Source: Pseudomonas sp. MM211 (GTDB taxonomy: Bacteria; Pseudomonadota; Gammaproteobacteria; Pseudomonadales; Pseudomonadaceae). Taken from it: a DNA stretch of 64,000 nucleotides. The stretch's first letter is position 1. Each line of letters starts with the position of its first letter. Location of the stretch: the NCBI RefSeq assembly GCF_020386635.1, contig NZ_CP081942.1:1426001-1490000 (forward strand), read 5' to 3'. The position numbers and the translations under genes are program-made. The notes under the pieces were generated by a model. That model searched no databases. It had not been told where the DNA came from and saw only the letters and a program-made list of their open reading frames with translations. Positions 18,438 through 30,142 of this stretch are shown one piece after another.

Positions 18438-18827
18438 ATGAACTTCCACACACGCAAGTGGGTAAAGCCCGAAGACCTCAACCCCAACGGCACCCTGTTC
18501 GGCGGCAGCCTGCTGAAGTGGATCGACGAAGAAGCGGCGATCTACGCCATCATCCAGCTCGGCACTCAGCGCGTGGTGACCAAGCTGATCTCGGAGATCA
18601 ACTTCGTCGCCTCGGCCCGGCAGAGCGACATCATCGAACTGGGCATCACCGCCAGCGAGTTCGGTCGTACCTCGATCACCATGCGCTGTGAAGTGCGCAA
18701 CAAGATCACCCGCAAGAGCATCCTGACCATCGACAAGATGGTCTTCGTCAATCTGGACGAGAACGGCCAGCCTGCGCCCCACGGCAAGACCGAAATCACC
18801 TATATCAAGGATCAGTTCAAGGACTGA
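18438..18827 (+). CDS. YciA-like acyl-CoA thioesterase (hotdog fold)
   Basis: A 129-residue single hotdog-domain protein predicted to hydrolyse acyl-CoA thioesters in the cytoplasm. The family motif is present: NPNGTLFGGSLLKWIDEEAA, with the catalytic-type Asp in the long helix, followed by SEINFVASARQSDIIELG and GRTSITMRCEVRN. The ATG at 18438 is preceded by AAGGAG at ideal spacing; a GTG two codons earlier is possible but less likely. It is monocistronic, divergent from ahcY and convergent with ligB. The exact acyl chain preference is not readable. Confidence 0.88.
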   Translation: MNFHTRKWVKPEDLNPNGTLFGGSLLKWIDEEAAIYAIIQLGTQRVVTKLISEINFVASARQSDIIELGITASEFGRTSITMRCEVRNKITRKSILTIDKMVFVNLDENGQPAPHGKTEITYIKDQFKD

Positions 18828-18877
18828 GTCGCTGGGGCGCGCGGACGCCAGGCGATGAGTCTTTCCGCGTCTGTTGA

Positions 18878-21116
<2,239 letters not shown>

Positions 21117-21144
21117 CAATAAGAATATCTGCCTTGCAGGTGTG

Positions 21145-21184
21145 AAAAAGCCTCCGTGAGCGTTGCGTCCACGGAGGCTTTTTT
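21145..21184. terminator. Bidirectional intrinsic terminator
   Basis: AAAAAGCCTCCGTG/CACGGAGGCTTTTTT hairpin between the convergent small exported protein gene and metK; A and T runs on both sides allow use in both directions. Confidence 0.92.
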
Positions 21185-21220
21185 GTGTCCGTTGCCCGGC
21201 TCTCGCCGGGCAACTCGGCC

Positions 21221-22411
21221 TTAGAGGCCGGCAGCGGCGCGCAGGTCTGCAGCCTTGTCGGTCTTCTCCCAGGTGAAGCTGGTGAAGCTGTCGTCACCGA
21301 CAGTCAGTTGCTGCGGCTCGCGGCCGAAGTGGCCGTAGGCGGCGGTCGGCTGGTACATCGGGTGCAGCAGGTCGAGCATCTTGGTGATGGCGTACGGGCG
21401 CAGGTCGAACACGTCGCGCACCAGTTTGACGATGGTCTCGTCCGCTACCTTGTTGGTGCCGAAGGTGTTGATCGAAATCGAGGTCGGCTGGGCGACGCCG
21501 ATGGCGTAGGAAACCTGAATCTCGCAGCGCTCGGCCAGGCCGGCGGCAACGATGTTCTTGGCGACATAGCGGCCGGCATAAGCCGCGCTGCGGTCGACCT
21601 TGGATGGATCCTTGCCGGAGAACGCGCCGCCGCCGTGGCGAGCCATGCCGCCATAGCTGTCGACGATGATCTTGCGGCCAGTCAGGCCGCAGTCGCCCAC
21701 TGGGCCACCGATCACGAAGTTGCCGGTCGGGTTGATGTGGTACTGGGTGTCCTTGTGCAGCAGTTCGGCGGGCAGGCTGTGCTTGATCACCAGCTCCATT
21801 ACCGCTTCACGTAGGTCGCTCAGGCTGACATCCGGGTTGTGCTGGGTGGATAGCACCACCGCGTCGATGCCAACCACTTTGCCGTGCTCGTAACGGCAGG
21901 TGACCTGGCTCTTGGCGTCCGGGCGCAGCCACGGCAGCAGGCCAGATTTGCGGGCTTCGGCCTGACGCTCGACCAGCGCGTGAGAGAAGCGGATCGGCGC
22001 CGGCATCAGCACGTCGGTTTCGTTGCTGGCATAGCCGAACATCAGGCCCTGGTCGCCAGCGCCCTGATCTTCCGGTTTGGCGCGGTCGACACCTTGGTTG
22101 ATGTCCGGGGACTGCTTGCCAATGATGTTCATCACGCCACAGGTCGCGCCGTCAAAGCCGACATCCGAGCTGGTGTAGCCGATGTTGCAGATCACGTCGC
22201 GCACGATCTGCTCGAGGTCGACCCAGGCGCTGGTGGTGACTTCGCCGGCGATGATCGCCACGCCGGTCTTGACCAGTGTTTCGACGGCCACGCGGGCGTG
22301 TTTGTCCTGGGTGATGATGGCGTCGAGGACGGCATCGGAAATCTGGTCGGCGATCTTGTCCGGATGACCTTCGGACACGGACTCGGAGGTAAACAGGGAG
22401 TATTCGCTCAT
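21221..22411 (-). CDS. metK: MetK, S-adenosylmethionine synthetase
   Basis: A 396-residue enzyme making SAM from methionine and ATP. Signature sequences are [20 protein letters not shown] at the N-terminus, the ATP-binding hexapeptide region [10 protein letters not shown], the P-loop-like [19 protein letters not shown] and [10 protein letters not shown]. The ATG overlaps the stop codon of the upstream ArsR-methyltransferase gene by 4 bp (ATGA), so translation of metK is probably coupled to that regulator. This ties SAM synthesis directly to a protein that looks able to bind SAM or SAH. Confidence 0.97.
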   Translation of the reverse strand: MSEYSLFTSESVSEGHPDKIADQISDAVLDAIITQDKHARVAVETLVKTGVAIIAGEVTTSAWVDLEQIVRDVICNIGYTSSDVGFDGATCGVMNIIGKQSPDINQGVDRAKPEDQGAGDQGLMFGYASNETDVLMPAPIRFSHALVERQAEARKSGLLPWLRPDAKSQVTCRYEHGKVVGIDAVVLSTQHNPDVSLSDLREAVMELVIKHSLPAELLHKDTQYHINPTGNFVIGGPVGDCGLTGRKIIVDSYGGMARHGGGAFSGKDPSKVDRSAAYAGRYVAKNIVAAGLAERCEIQVSYAIGVAQPTSISINTFGTNKVADETIVKLVRDVFDLRPYAITKMLDLLHPMYQPTAAYGHFGREPQQLTVGDDSFTSFTWEKTDKAADLRAAAGL

Positions 22412-23436
22412 CTATCGGTTGTCCTGGCGAGTGAGGGCCTTTCGGCCACGTACGGGAGTGATGGCGTGCGCTGGAAATGGCGCACCTGAATTTGAAAACC
22501 ATTGCGCAGGCCGACATACAGGCTCTCGCCTTGTGTCAGCCCGGCGACGACGGCCCAGTGGGCCAGGTCGTCCTGTTCGAAGCCTAGCCAGAGATCGCCG
22601 CAGGTGTCGCGGGCCCAACTTTGGTTGTGGCTGCACAGTTCTGTGATCAACAGGCTGCCGCCATCGTTCACGCGGCCTGCGAGTATCTGCAGGGCCTGAG
22701 CCGGTGCGGCGAAGTGATGCAGCACCATGTTTAACACTACGCAGTCGGCGCTGGGGTAGTCGTCGAGCAGGGCGTCGGCAAGTTGCAACTGAACGTTATC
22801 CAGGCCGTCGTGCTCACAGCGCAGGCGTGCCAGCTCAAGCATGGCCGGGCTGTTATCCAGTGCGGTGACTTGGCCGAAGCGGCTCGCCAGTTCGGGCAAA
22901 AAGCTGCCATCGCCGGGGCCGATCTCCAGGGCGCGGGCGTTGGCAGGAAAGTCCAGTGAGTCGAGCAGGGCCAGCACGCTGTCGCGGTATTGCGGCAGGC
23001 CGGCGATCAGATCCTGCTGAGCCTGGAAGCGCTCTGCGCTACGGGCAAAGAAATCCTGGCTGGCAGCCGCGCGCTGCTGATGCACCTGGGCGATGCGTTC
23101 GCGCACCTCGAGCGGCAGGGCCAGCCGATCGACTTCCTGGAGCAGGGCGCCGTGCAGCGTACCGCCAACAGTTTCCATCTGGGCCAGGGCGCGGCGATAG
23201 AAAATCGCGTTGCCTTCCCGGCGCGTCGCCACCAGGCCGGCCTGGGCCAGCACCTTCAAGTGGTGGCTGATGCCGGACTGGCCAATGGCGAAGATCTGCG
23301 CCAGCTCCAGTACGCCGAACGAATCGTTGGCCAGTGCGCGCAAAACATTCAGGCGCAGCGGGTCGCCCGCTGCCTTGCACAGGGCGGAGAGAGCATCGGC
23401 GGGCTCGAAGTCGAGCTGAGAGGCGCGCACAGTCAT
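22408..23436 (-). CDS. ArsR-family regulator fused to a SAM-dependent methyltransferase domain
   Basis: A 342-residue two-domain protein. Residues 1 to about 95 form an ArsR-type winged helix ([18 protein letters not shown], then [20 protein letters not shown] recognition region and [15 protein letters not shown]); no metal-binding cysteine pair is evident. Residues about 140-300 form a class I methyltransferase fold with the SAM loop [15 protein letters not shown], acidic strand end [11 protein letters not shown] and [10 protein letters not shown]. The gene overlaps metK and has a perfect 16-bp inverted repeat 37 bp upstream. It is likely an autoregulated SAM/SAH-responsive repressor of methionine-cycle genes, comparable with the SahR/SamR regulators described in Proteobacteria; methyl transfer activity itself is unproven. 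Confidence 0.85.
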   Translation of the reverse strand: MTVRASQLDFEPADALSALCKAAGDPLRLNVLRALANDSFGVLELAQIFAIGQSGISHHLKVLAQAGLVATRREGNAIFYRRALAQMETVGGTLHGALLQEVDRLALPLEVRERIAQVHQQRAAASQDFFARSAERFQAQQDLIAGLPQYRDSVLALLDSLDFPANARALEIGPGDGSFLPELASRFGQVTALDNSPAMLELARLRCEHDGLDNVQLQLADALLDDYPSADCVVLNMVLHHFAAPAQALQILAGRVNDGGSLLITELCSHNQSWARDTCGDLWLGFEQDDLAHWAVVAGLTQGESLYVGLRNGFQIQVRHFQRTPSLPYVAERPSLARTTDR

Positions 23437-23472
23437 AAGCCGCGCAGTCTAGTCGGTGATTTTTTGTGCAGC

Positions 23473-23506
23473 AAGACCAATATCAAAAAGTTTTGATATT
23501 GGTCTT
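23473..23506. promoter_or_regulatory. Perfect palindromic operator candidate
   Basis: AAGACCAATATCAAAA, two bases, then its exact reverse complement TTTTGATATTGGTCTT. It is placed between the divergent ArsR-methyltransferase gene (37 bp away) and tktA (200 bp away). The core ATATCAA/TTGATAT is of the type bound by ArsR-family regulators. Most likely the autoregulatory site of the adjacent regulator. Confidence 0.75.
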
Positions 23507-23705
23507 CGCCGCGCGCTTGCCTGGCTACTCACGACGGGAGATAAACCGCTTCGCTTCCAGAGGCTGAGCACTTTTATCCAGGAAAACCGCGGGAATCGTT
23601 CGGCTAACGACCATCTGTCATTGCCCCCGCAGTGCCTGCTGGGCGAAAATGGCCGCCTTTTTCGACCCCCGCTGCCTAAGAGCAGCCACCCGCAGGAGAT
23701 TAGCG

Positions 23706-25703
23706 ATGCCCAGCCGTCGTGAGCGTGCCAATGCCATTCGTGCCCTGAGCATGGATGCCGTGCAAAAAGCCAACAGCGGCCACCCGGGTGCCCCTATGGG
23801 CATGGCGGACATCGCCGAAGTGCTGTGGCGTGACTACCTGAAACACAACCCGGCCAACCCGAAATTCGCTGACCGTGACCGTTTCGTACTGTCCAACGGC
23901 CATGGCTCGATGCTGATCTATTCGTTGCTGCACCTGACCGGCTACGACCTGTCCATCGACGACCTGAAGAACTTCCGCCAGTTGCACAGCCGCACCCCGG
24001 GTCACCCGGAATACGGCTACGCGCCAGGCGTCGAGACCACCACCGGCCCGCTCGGCCAGGGCATCGCCAACGCCGTGGGCTTCGCCTTAGCTGAGAAGAT
24101 CATGGCGGCGCAGTTCAACCGCGATGGCCATAACATCGTCGATCACCACACCTACGCCTTCCTGGGCGACGGTTGCATGATGGAAGGCATCAGCCACGAA
24201 GTCTGCTCGCTGGCCGGTACCCTGGGCTTGGGCAAGCTGATCGCGTTCTACGATGACAACGGCATCTCCATCGATGGCGAAGTCCACGGCTGGTTCACCG
24301 ACGATACCCCGGCGCGCTTTGAAGCCTACGGCTGGCAGGTGATCCGCAATGTCGACGGCCATGATCCCGAAGAGATCAAAATGGCCATCGACACCGCTCG
24401 CAAGAGCGAGCAGCCGACCCTGATCTGCTGCAAGACCATCATCGGTTTCGGCTCGCCGAACAAGCAGGGTAAGGAAGAGTCCCACGGCGCTGCATTGGGC
24501 CATGACGAAATCGCCCTGACCCGTGCTGCCCTGAACTGGAGCCACGCGCCGTTCGAAATCCCGGCCGACATCTATGCCGAGTGGGACGCCAAGGAAGCCG
24601 GTCTGGCTGCCGAAGCCGAATGGGATCAGCGTTTCGCTGCCTATTCCGCTGCTTACCCGGAATTGGCCAACGAGTTCATCCGTCGCATGGCTGGCGAGCT
24701 GCCTGCCGATTTCTCCGCCAAGGCCAGCGAGTTCATCCGCGCCGTGGCCGAGAAAGGCGAAACCATCGCCAGCCGCAAGGCCAGCCAGAATTGCCTGAAT
24801 GCCTTCGGCCCGTTGCTGCCGGAACTGCTGGGTGGCTCCGCCGACCTGGCCGGTTCCAACCTGACCCTGTGGAAGGGCTGCAAGCCGGTGGTCGCCGAAG
24901 ACGCTTCGGGCAACTACATGTACTACGGCGTGCGCGAGTTCGGCATGAGCGCGATCATGAACGGCGTCGCCCTGCACGGCGGCCTGGTGCCTTACGGCGC
25001 GACCTTCCTGATGTTCATGGAATACGCCCGTAACGCGGTACGCATGTCCGCGCTGATGAAGCTGCGCGTGCTCTACGTGTTCACCCACGACTCCATCGGT
25101 TTGGGCGAAGACGGCCCGACTCACCAGCCGGTCGAGCAACTGACCAGCCTGCGCACCACGCCGAACCTGGATACTTGGCGCCCGGCGGATACCGTCGAAG
25201 CTGCCGTGGCCTGGAAACACTCGGTCGAGCGCAAGGATGGCCCGAGCGCGCTGATCTTCTCGCGCCAGAACCTGCCGCATAACCTGCGCGACCATGAAAC
25301 CGAAGCGGCCATCAGCCGTGGCGGTTACGTGTTGAAGGATTGCGCCGGCGAACCGGAGCTGATTCTGATCTCCACCGGCTCGGAAGTCGGTCTGGCCATC
25401 CAGGCTGCCGACAAACTGACCGCGCAGGGCCGCAAGGTACGCGTCGTGTCGATGCCGTCGACCAACGTCTTCGACCAGCAGGACGCCGGCTACAAGCAGT
25501 CCGTACTGCCGCTGCAGGTTACCGCGCGGATCGCCATCGAAGCTGCCCACGCTGACTTCTGGTACAAGTATGTGGGCCTTGAAGGCCGTGTCATCGGTAT
25601 GGAAACCTACGGTGAGTCGGCTCCGGCCGGCGAGCTGTTCGAACATTTCGGTTTCACCGTCGAGAACATCATCGGCACTGCCGAAGAGCTGCTCGACGCC
25701 TAA
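23706..25703 (+). CDS. tktA: TktA, transketolase
   Basis: A 665-residue thiamine-diphosphate enzyme transferring two-carbon ketol units in the pentose phosphate pathway and supplying erythrose 4-phosphate. Features: [19 protein letters not shown] near the N-terminus, [14 protein letters not shown], the ThDP motif [18 protein letters not shown] ending in DDN, the pyrimidine-domain segment [16 protein letters not shown], and the C-terminal domain. The ATG at 23706 follows AGGAGA. It heads a cluster tktA-epd-pgk-(two lipoproteins)-fba, a conserved gamma-proteobacterial arrangement, though a repeat element separates it from epd. Confidence 0.97.
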   Translation: MPSRRERANAIRALSMDAVQKANSGHPGAPMGMADIAEVLWRDYLKHNPANPKFADRDRFVLSNGHGSMLIYSLLHLTGYDLSIDDLKNFRQLHSRTPGHPEYGYAPGVETTTGPLGQGIANAVGFALAEKIMAAQFNRDGHNIVDHHTYAFLGDGCMMEGISHEVCSLAGTLGLGKLIAFYDDNGISIDGEVHGWFTDDTPARFEAYGWQVIRNVDGHDPEEIKMAIDTARKSEQPTLICCKTIIGFGSPNKQGKEESHGAALGHDEIALTRAALNWSHAPFEIPADIYAEWDAKEAGLAAEAEWDQRFAAYSAAYPELANEFIRRMAGELPADFSAKASEFIRAVAEKGETIASRKASQNCLNAFGPLLPELLGGSADLAGSNLTLWKGCKPVVAEDASGNYMYYGVREFGMSAIMNGVALHGGLVPYGATFLMFMEYARNAVRMSALMKLRVLYVFTHDSIGLGEDGPTHQPVEQLTSLRTTPNLDTWRPADTVEAAVAWKHSVERKDGPSALIFSRQNLPHNLRDHETEAAISRGGYVLKDCAGEPELILISTGSEVGLAIQAADKLTAQGRKVRVVSMPSTNVFDQQDAGYKQSVLPLQVTARIAIEAAHADFWYKYVGLEGRVIGMETYGESAPAGELFEHFGFTVENIIGTAEELLDA

Positions 25704-25717
25704 GTGAGAACGACGCC

Positions 25718-25803
25718 GTAGGGTGGATCGGGGCGCGTAGCTGACGCTCTTTTCCACCCACCCTGCGGCGCCCGGTGGATCGATAAAGCGCGATCCACCC
25801 TAC
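25718..25803. repeat. GTAGGGTGGATCG-type inverted repeat (REP-like)
   Basis: Outer arms GTAGGGTGGATCG and CGATCCACCCTAC are exact complements 60 bp apart, with further CCACCC/GGTGGAT pairing inside. It fills most of the 120-bp tktA-epd gap. Typical of dispersed Pseudomonas intergenic repeats; related GTAGGRTGG elements occur near 61643 and 63316. Confidence 0.75.
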
Positions 25804-25823
25804 GGGTTCATCCGAGATCTCCG

Positions 25824-26888
25824 ATGTCCTATCGTCCCTATCGCGTTGCTCTGAACGGCTACGGCCGCATCGGCCGTTGCGTGCTGCGTGCCCTGCACGA
25901 GCGTGCTGGCGCCGCGCGTCTGGAAATCGTCGCGCTCAACGATCTGGCCGATCAGGCCAGCATCGAGTACCTGACCCGCTTCGACTCCACCCACGGGCGT
26001 TTTCCCGGCGAGGTGAAGGTGGTTGGCGATTGCCTGCATATCAATGGCGAACGCGTGCGCGTGCTGCGCGAGCGTGAGCCGGAAGGTGTCGACTGGGCTG
26101 CGCTGGATATCGATCTGCTACTCGAGTGCTCCGGGCAATACACCACCCGCGAGCAGGCCGAGCGTTTTCTGCGCGCGGGTGCGCCGCGGGTGCTGTTGTC
26201 CCAGCCGATGGCCAGCGAGAGCGATGTCGATGCCACGGTGGTTTATGGCGTCAATCAGCAGTGCCTCGATGGTACCGAGCGCCTGGTGTCGAACGCCTCG
26301 TGCACGACCAACTGCGGTGTACCGTTGCTCAAGCTGCTCAATGAGGCGATCGGCCTGGAGTACATTTCGATCACCACCATTCACTCGGCGATGAACGACC
26401 AGCCGGTGATCGATGCCTATCACGACGAGGATTTGCGCCGTACGCGCTCGGCCTTTCAGTCGGTGATTCCGGTCTCCACGGGCCTGGCTCGAGGCATCGA
26501 ACGGCTGCTTCCGGAACTTGCCGGGCGAATTCAGGCCAAAGCCATTCGGGTGCCGACGGTCAACGTGTCCTGCCTGGATATCACCTTGCAGACCGCCCGT
26601 GACACCAGCACCGAAGAGATCAACCGGATCTTGCGCCAGGCTTCCGAACAGGGGCCGCTGCAAGGTCTGCTGGCGTACACCGAGTTGCCGCACGCCAGTT
26701 GCGACTTCAATCATGATCCCCACTCGGCGATCGTCGACGGCAGTCAGACGCGGGTTTCCGGGCCACGCCTGGTCAACCTGCTGGCCTGGTTCGACAACGA
26801 ATGGGGTTTCGCCAACCGCATGCTCGACATGGCCGTGCATTTTCTCGATGCCGCCGCTCCCCTTTCACCAGCCCCTGTTAAGGACTGA
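25824..26888 (+). CDS. epd: Epd, D-erythrose-4-phosphate dehydrogenase
   Basis: A 354-residue NAD-dependent dehydrogenase of the GAPDH superfamily that oxidises erythrose 4-phosphate to 4-phosphoerythronate, the first step of the DXP-dependent pyridoxal phosphate route. It has the dinucleotide motif [15 protein letters not shown], the catalytic [20 protein letters not shown] (Cys about 157) and the C-terminal [15 protein letters not shown]. Epd rather than glycolytic GAPDH is chosen from its position between tktA and pgk and from the [18 protein letters not shown] variant. pgk follows after only 4 bp. Confidence 0.92.
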   Translation: MSYRPYRVALNGYGRIGRCVLRALHERAGAARLEIVALNDLADQASIEYLTRFDSTHGRFPGEVKVVGDCLHINGERVRVLREREPEGVDWAALDIDLLLECSGQYTTREQAERFLRAGAPRVLLSQPMASESDVDATVVYGVNQQCLDGTERLVSNASCTTNCGVPLLKLLNEAIGLEYISITTIHSAMNDQPVIDAYHDEDLRRTRSAFQSVIPVSTGLARGIERLLPELAGRIQAKAIRVPTVNVSCLDITLQTARDTSTEEINRILRQASEQGPLQGLLAYTELPHASCDFNHDPHSAIVDGSQTRVSGPRLVNLLAWFDNEWGFANRMLDMAVHFLDAAAPLSPAPVKD

Positions 26889-26892
26889 CTCA

Positions 26893-28071
26893 ATGACTGC
26901 AGCTTCCGTAAACATCACGAAAATGGCCGACCTCGACCTGCAAGGTAAGCGCGTGCTGATCCGCGAAGACCTCAATGTGCCGGTCAAGGACGGCGTGGTG
27001 AAGAGCGATGCGCGCATCCTCGCGGCCCTGCCGACCATCAAACTGGCTCTGGAAAAGGGCGCTGCGGTGATGGTCTGCTCGCACCTGGGTCGCCCGACCG
27101 AAGGCGAATTCAGCGAAGAGAACAGCCTCAAGCCGGTCGCCGATTACCTGAGCAAGGCCCTGGGCCGCGACGTACCGCTGATCAAGGACTACCTGGGCGG
27201 CGTCGAGCTGAAGGCCGGTGATCTGGTGCTGTTCGAAAACGTCCGTTTCAACAAGGGCGAGAAGAAGAACGCCGACGAGCTGGCTCAGCAATACGCCGCC
27301 CTGTGCGACGTGTTCGTCATGGATGCCTTCGGTACCGCCCACCGTGCCGAGGGCTCGACCCATGGCGTGGCCAAGTTCGCCAAGGTCGCCGCTGCCGGCC
27401 CGCTGCTGGCTGCCGAGCTGGATGCACTGGGCAAGGCACTGGGTGCCCCCGCTCAGCCGATGGCGGCGATCGTCGCTGGCTCCAAGGTGTCGACCAAGCT
27501 GGACGTGCTGAACAGCCTGAGCAGCATCTGCGATCAGCTGATCGTCGGTGGTGGCATCGCCAACACCTTCCTCGCCGCTGCCGGTTATCCGGTCGGCAAA
27601 TCCCTTTACGAGGCCGATCTGGTCGATACCGCCAAGGCCATCGCCGCCAAGGTTAGCGTGCCGCTGCCTGTGGACGTAGTGGTCGCCAAGGAGTTTTCCG
27701 AAGCCGCGACTGCGACCGTCAAGGCGGTGGCCGATGTGGCTGACGACGACATGATCCTCGACATCGGCCCGCAAACTGCAGCGCAATTCGCCGAGCTGCT
27801 CAAGGCCTCGAAGACCATTCTGTGGAACGGTCCGGTTGGTGTGTTCGAGTTCGATCAGTTCGGTGAAGGTACCAAGACCTTGGCCCTGGCCATCGCGGAA
27901 AGCCCGGCGTTCTCCATTGCCGGTGGTGGCGACACCCTCGCGGCCATCGACAAGTACGATGTGGCGTCGCGGATTTCCTACATCTCTACCGGTGGCGGCG
28001 CTTTCCTCGAGTTTGTCGAGGGCAAGGTACTGCCGGCAGTCGAAGTGTTGCAGCAACGCGCAGCCAAGTAA
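26893..28071 (+). CDS. pgk: Pgk, phosphoglycerate kinase
   Basis: A 392-residue glycolytic/gluconeogenic kinase interconverting 1,3-bisphosphoglycerate and 3-phosphoglycerate with ADP/ATP. Conserved: [26 protein letters not shown], the hinge-side [37 protein letters not shown], and the nucleotide-site [17 protein letters not shown] with [15 protein letters not shown]. The start at 26893 ([17 protein letters not shown]) gives a slightly longer N-terminus than E. coli Pgk; a downstream ATG at MADLDL is an alternative. Nearly contiguous with epd. Confidence 0.97.
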   Translation: MTAASVNITKMADLDLQGKRVLIREDLNVPVKDGVVKSDARILAALPTIKLALEKGAAVMVCSHLGRPTEGEFSEENSLKPVADYLSKALGRDVPLIKDYLGGVELKAGDLVLFENVRFNKGEKKNADELAQQYAALCDVFVMDAFGTAHRAEGSTHGVAKFAKVAAAGPLLAAELDALGKALGAPAQPMAAIVAGSKVSTKLDVLNSLSSICDQLIVGGGIANTFLAAAGYPVGKSLYEADLVDTAKAIAAKVSVPLPVDVVVAKEFSEAATATVKAVADVADDDMILDIGPQTAAQFAELLKASKTILWNGPVGVFEFDQFGEGTKTLALAIAESPAFSIAGGGDTLAAIDKYDVASRISYISTGGGAFLEFVEGKVLPAVEVLQQRAAK

Positions 28072-28146
28072 GGCAGAACGCCTAAACCTTGGCTCCTGCG
28101 GGCGGTCATTACCTTGTACGGATACTAGCCAGCAAGGAGTGACCTC

Positions 28147-28341
28147 ATGCGTAACATGGCCATGGTAGTGGTGGTGTGTGCTGTTCTGGGTGGGTGTGCC
28201 GGTGGTGGATCGCCGCGCGAGCAAGCGTGCGATGTGTTCAGCCCGGCACAAATCGATCTGCCGACCACGCGCGACGAACCGCGCATCGAAGGGCAGATCA
28301 CCGGTGATTCGACGCCGCCCGTTGGTGAGCAGAACTGCTAG
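28147..28341 (+). CDS. Small predicted lipoprotein, unknown function
   Basis: A 64-residue protein with a lipoprotein signal (MRNMAMVVVVCAVLGGC, lipobox VLGGC), so the mature form would be about 48 residues anchored by acyl-Cys. The rest is polar with Pro and acidic residues and two further cysteines (QACDVF and the terminal QNC), which could form a disulfide. AAGGAG lies at good spacing before the ATG. It lies 17 bp before the next lipoprotein gene and 75 bp after pgk, so is likely cotranscribed with both. No family recognised. Confidence 0.78.
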   Translation: MRNMAMVVVVCAVLGGCAGGGSPREQACDVFSPAQIDLPTTRDEPRIEGQITGDSTPPVGEQNC

Positions 28342-28358
28342 GTAACAAGGAGAGTGCG

Positions 28359-28688
28359 ATGAACCGTTATAAAGGTGCCGCCGTGTTGTTCGGCCTGGCA
28401 ATGCTCGCTGGCTGTGCCGGGAAGGACTATGCCGACAGCCAGGAATGGAACCGCTGGGTGTGTGACAGCCATGCCGAAGTGTTCTGGCGCTATGCCGACA
28501 GTGCCCACGAGAAAGTCGATGTGCGGATGGGTGGCAGCGATGTCGTCCACCGCTTGAGCCAGGAGCCCGCGGGTTCCGGCGTGTTGTACAGCGACGGTAC
28601 GCTGTCCTTTCACACCAAGGGTGAGGAAGGCCTGATCTACCGTACCGCCAATGACGATTTGCTGGGGCGCGGCTGCAAGGCGCCCTGA
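28359..28688 (+). CDS. Lipoprotein resembling MliC/PliC C-type lysozyme inhibitors
   Basis: A 109-residue lipoprotein (lipobox MLAGC at about 15-19). The mature part begins with polar residues, then NRWVCDSHAEVFWRYAD, KVDVRMGGSDVVHRL and the stretch AGSGVLYSDGTLSFHTKGEE ending GLIYR and a C-terminal GRGC. The SGxxYSDG...F.TKG.E pattern is the one I associate with the MliC fold, whose members sit in the outer membrane or periplasm and block host C-type lysozymes. The assignment is by pattern only and needs a profile search. It is in tandem with the smaller lipoprotein upstream and 75 bp before fba. Confidence 0.7.
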   Translation: MNRYKGAAVLFGLAMLAGCAGKDYADSQEWNRWVCDSHAEVFWRYADSAHEKVDVRMGGSDVVHRLSQEPAGSGVLYSDGTLSFHTKGEEGLIYRTANDDLLGRGCKAP

Positions 28689-28706
28689 CAGCAGTACTTG
28701 AATAGC

Positions 28707-28725
28707 GCCTGCCACTGCGGCAGGC
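28707..28725 (+). terminator. Short hairpin upstream of fba
   Basis: GCCTGCC/GGCAGGC stem with a five-base loop, 18 bp after the lipoprotein stop. There is no U-tract, so it is probably a weak attenuator or processing hairpin. Confidence 0.4.
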
Positions 28726-28763
28726 TTGAACGATTAACGAGCCCTATCGGGAGATAGCAAAAC

Positions 28764-29828
28764 ATGGCACTTATCAGCATGCGCCAGATGCTCGACCACG
28801 CCGCCGAATTCGGCTACGGCGTGCCGGCCTTCAACGTCAACAACCTCGAGCAGATGCGCGCCATCATGGAAGCTGCCGACAAGACCGATTCGCCGGTCAT
28901 CGTCCAGGCCTCCGCTGGTGCCCGCAAGTACGCGGGTGCGCCGTTCCTGCGCCACCTGATTCTCGCTGCGATCGAAGAGTTCCCGCATATCCCGGTGTGC
29001 ATGCACCAGGATCACGGCACCAGCCCGGACATCTGCCAGCGTTCCATCCAGCTGGGCTTCAGCTCGGTGATGATGGACGGCTCGCTGAAAGAAGACGGCA
29101 AAACCCCCGCCGACTACGACTACAACGTGCGTGTCACGCAGCAGACCGTTGCCTTCGCCCACGCCTGCGGCGTATCGGTTGAAGGTGAGTTGGGCTGCCT
29201 AGGTAGCCTGGAAACCGGCATGGCCGGCGAAGAAGACGGCGTTGGTGCAGAAGGCGTGCTCGACCACAGCCAACTGCTGACCGACCCGGAAGAAGCCGCC
29301 GACTTCGTCAAGAAGACTCAGGTCGATGCCCTGGCCATCGCCATCGGCACCAGCCACGGCGCCTACAAGTTCACCAAGCCGCCAACCGGTGACGTGCTGT
29401 CGATCGAGCGCATCAAGGCGATCCACAAACGCATCCCCAATACTCACCTGGTGATGCACGGTTCCAGCTCGGTGCCGCAGGATTGGCTGGCGATCATCAA
29501 CGAGCATGGTGGCGAGATCAAAGAGACCTACGGCGTGCCGGTCGAAGAGATCGTCGAAGGCATCAAGTACGGCGTGCGCAAGGTCAACATCGATACTGAC
29601 CTGCGTCTGGCCTCTACCGGTGCCATCCGCCGCTTCCTGGCCGAGCACCCGAGCGAGTTCGACCCGCGCAAATACTTCGCCCATACCATCACTGCCATGC
29701 GTGATATCTGTATCGCCCGCTACGAAGCCTTCGGCACCGCCGGCAACGCCTCGAAGATCAAACCGATCTCCCTGGAAGGTATGTTCCAGCGTTACGCCAA
29801 GGGTGAGCTGGCCGCCAAGATCAACTGA
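28764..29828 (+). CDS. fba: Fba, class II fructose-1,6-bisphosphate aldolase
   Basis: A 354-residue zinc-dependent aldolase of the class IIB (Calvin-cycle) subtype. It cleaves fructose bisphosphate to dihydroxyacetone phosphate and glyceraldehyde phosphate; in Pseudomonas it works mainly in gluconeogenesis. Zinc and substrate motifs: [47 protein letters not shown] and [11 protein letters not shown]. The C-terminus is LAAKIN. It is the last gene of the tktA-epd-pgk-fba series and is followed by a strong terminator. Confidence 0.96.
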   Translation: MALISMRQMLDHAAEFGYGVPAFNVNNLEQMRAIMEAADKTDSPVIVQASAGARKYAGAPFLRHLILAAIEEFPHIPVCMHQDHGTSPDICQRSIQLGFSSVMMDGSLKEDGKTPADYDYNVRVTQQTVAFAHACGVSVEGELGCLGSLETGMAGEEDGVGAEGVLDHSQLLTDPEEAADFVKKTQVDALAIAIGTSHGAYKFTKPPTGDVLSIERIKAIHKRIPNTHLVMHGSSSVPQDWLAIINEHGGEIKETYGVPVEEIVEGIKYGVRKVNIDTDLRLASTGAIRRFLAEHPSEFDPRKYFAHTITAMRDICIARYEAFGTAGNASKIKPISLEGMFQRYAKGELAAKIN

Positions 29829-29853
29829 TCGAAGCGTTCCGCCTCGCACCGAG

Positions 29854-29889
29854 AAGCCGCTTGTCCGTCATGGACGAGCGGCTTTTTTA
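29854..29889 (+). terminator. Intrinsic terminator after fba
   Basis: AGCCGCTTGTCC/GGACGAGCGGCT hairpin (one G-T pair) followed by TTTTTT, 25 bp after the fba stop. Confidence 0.9.
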
Positions 29890-29934
29890 TGTCCGCACTG
29901 GGCTGATGGCCGCGCAGGTAGAGGAGCGCAGCGA

Positions 29935-30001
29935 CGATACCCATCATCGTTCTGCACCGCCTGTTGCGATGGGTATCGCTTCGCTCCACGCCATCCTACG
30001 T
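29935..30001. repeat. Intergenic repeat with GATACCCATC inverted arms
   Basis: CGATACCCATC and GATGGGTATCG face each other (29935-29979). The right arm continues as GCTTCGCTCCACGCCATCC then TACG, closely matching the element at 13999-14030. It lies in the 314-bp fba-30143 gap, of which the remaining part (30002-30142) shows no supportable feature beyond a presumed promoter. Confidence 0.55.
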
Positions 30002-30142
30002 ATACGACCGTCATGAACATACTCATTGAACGTTGCCACCAGGCGATTTTTCGAGCGCGCGTTCGGCCGGCGTAAAACCATGTAAAACACCTGCGCCGCT
30101 TTGGTGCTTGCTCTACGCCATACTGCCGCCACGCGTTTCAGG

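Noticed and set aside
24087..25757. 556-codon open frame opposite tktA
   Set aside because: Antisense shadow of tktA; no ribosome-binding site or domain.
26890..28401. 503-codon open frame opposite pgk and the lipoprotein genes
   Set aside because: Antisense to clearly real genes, with no similarity.
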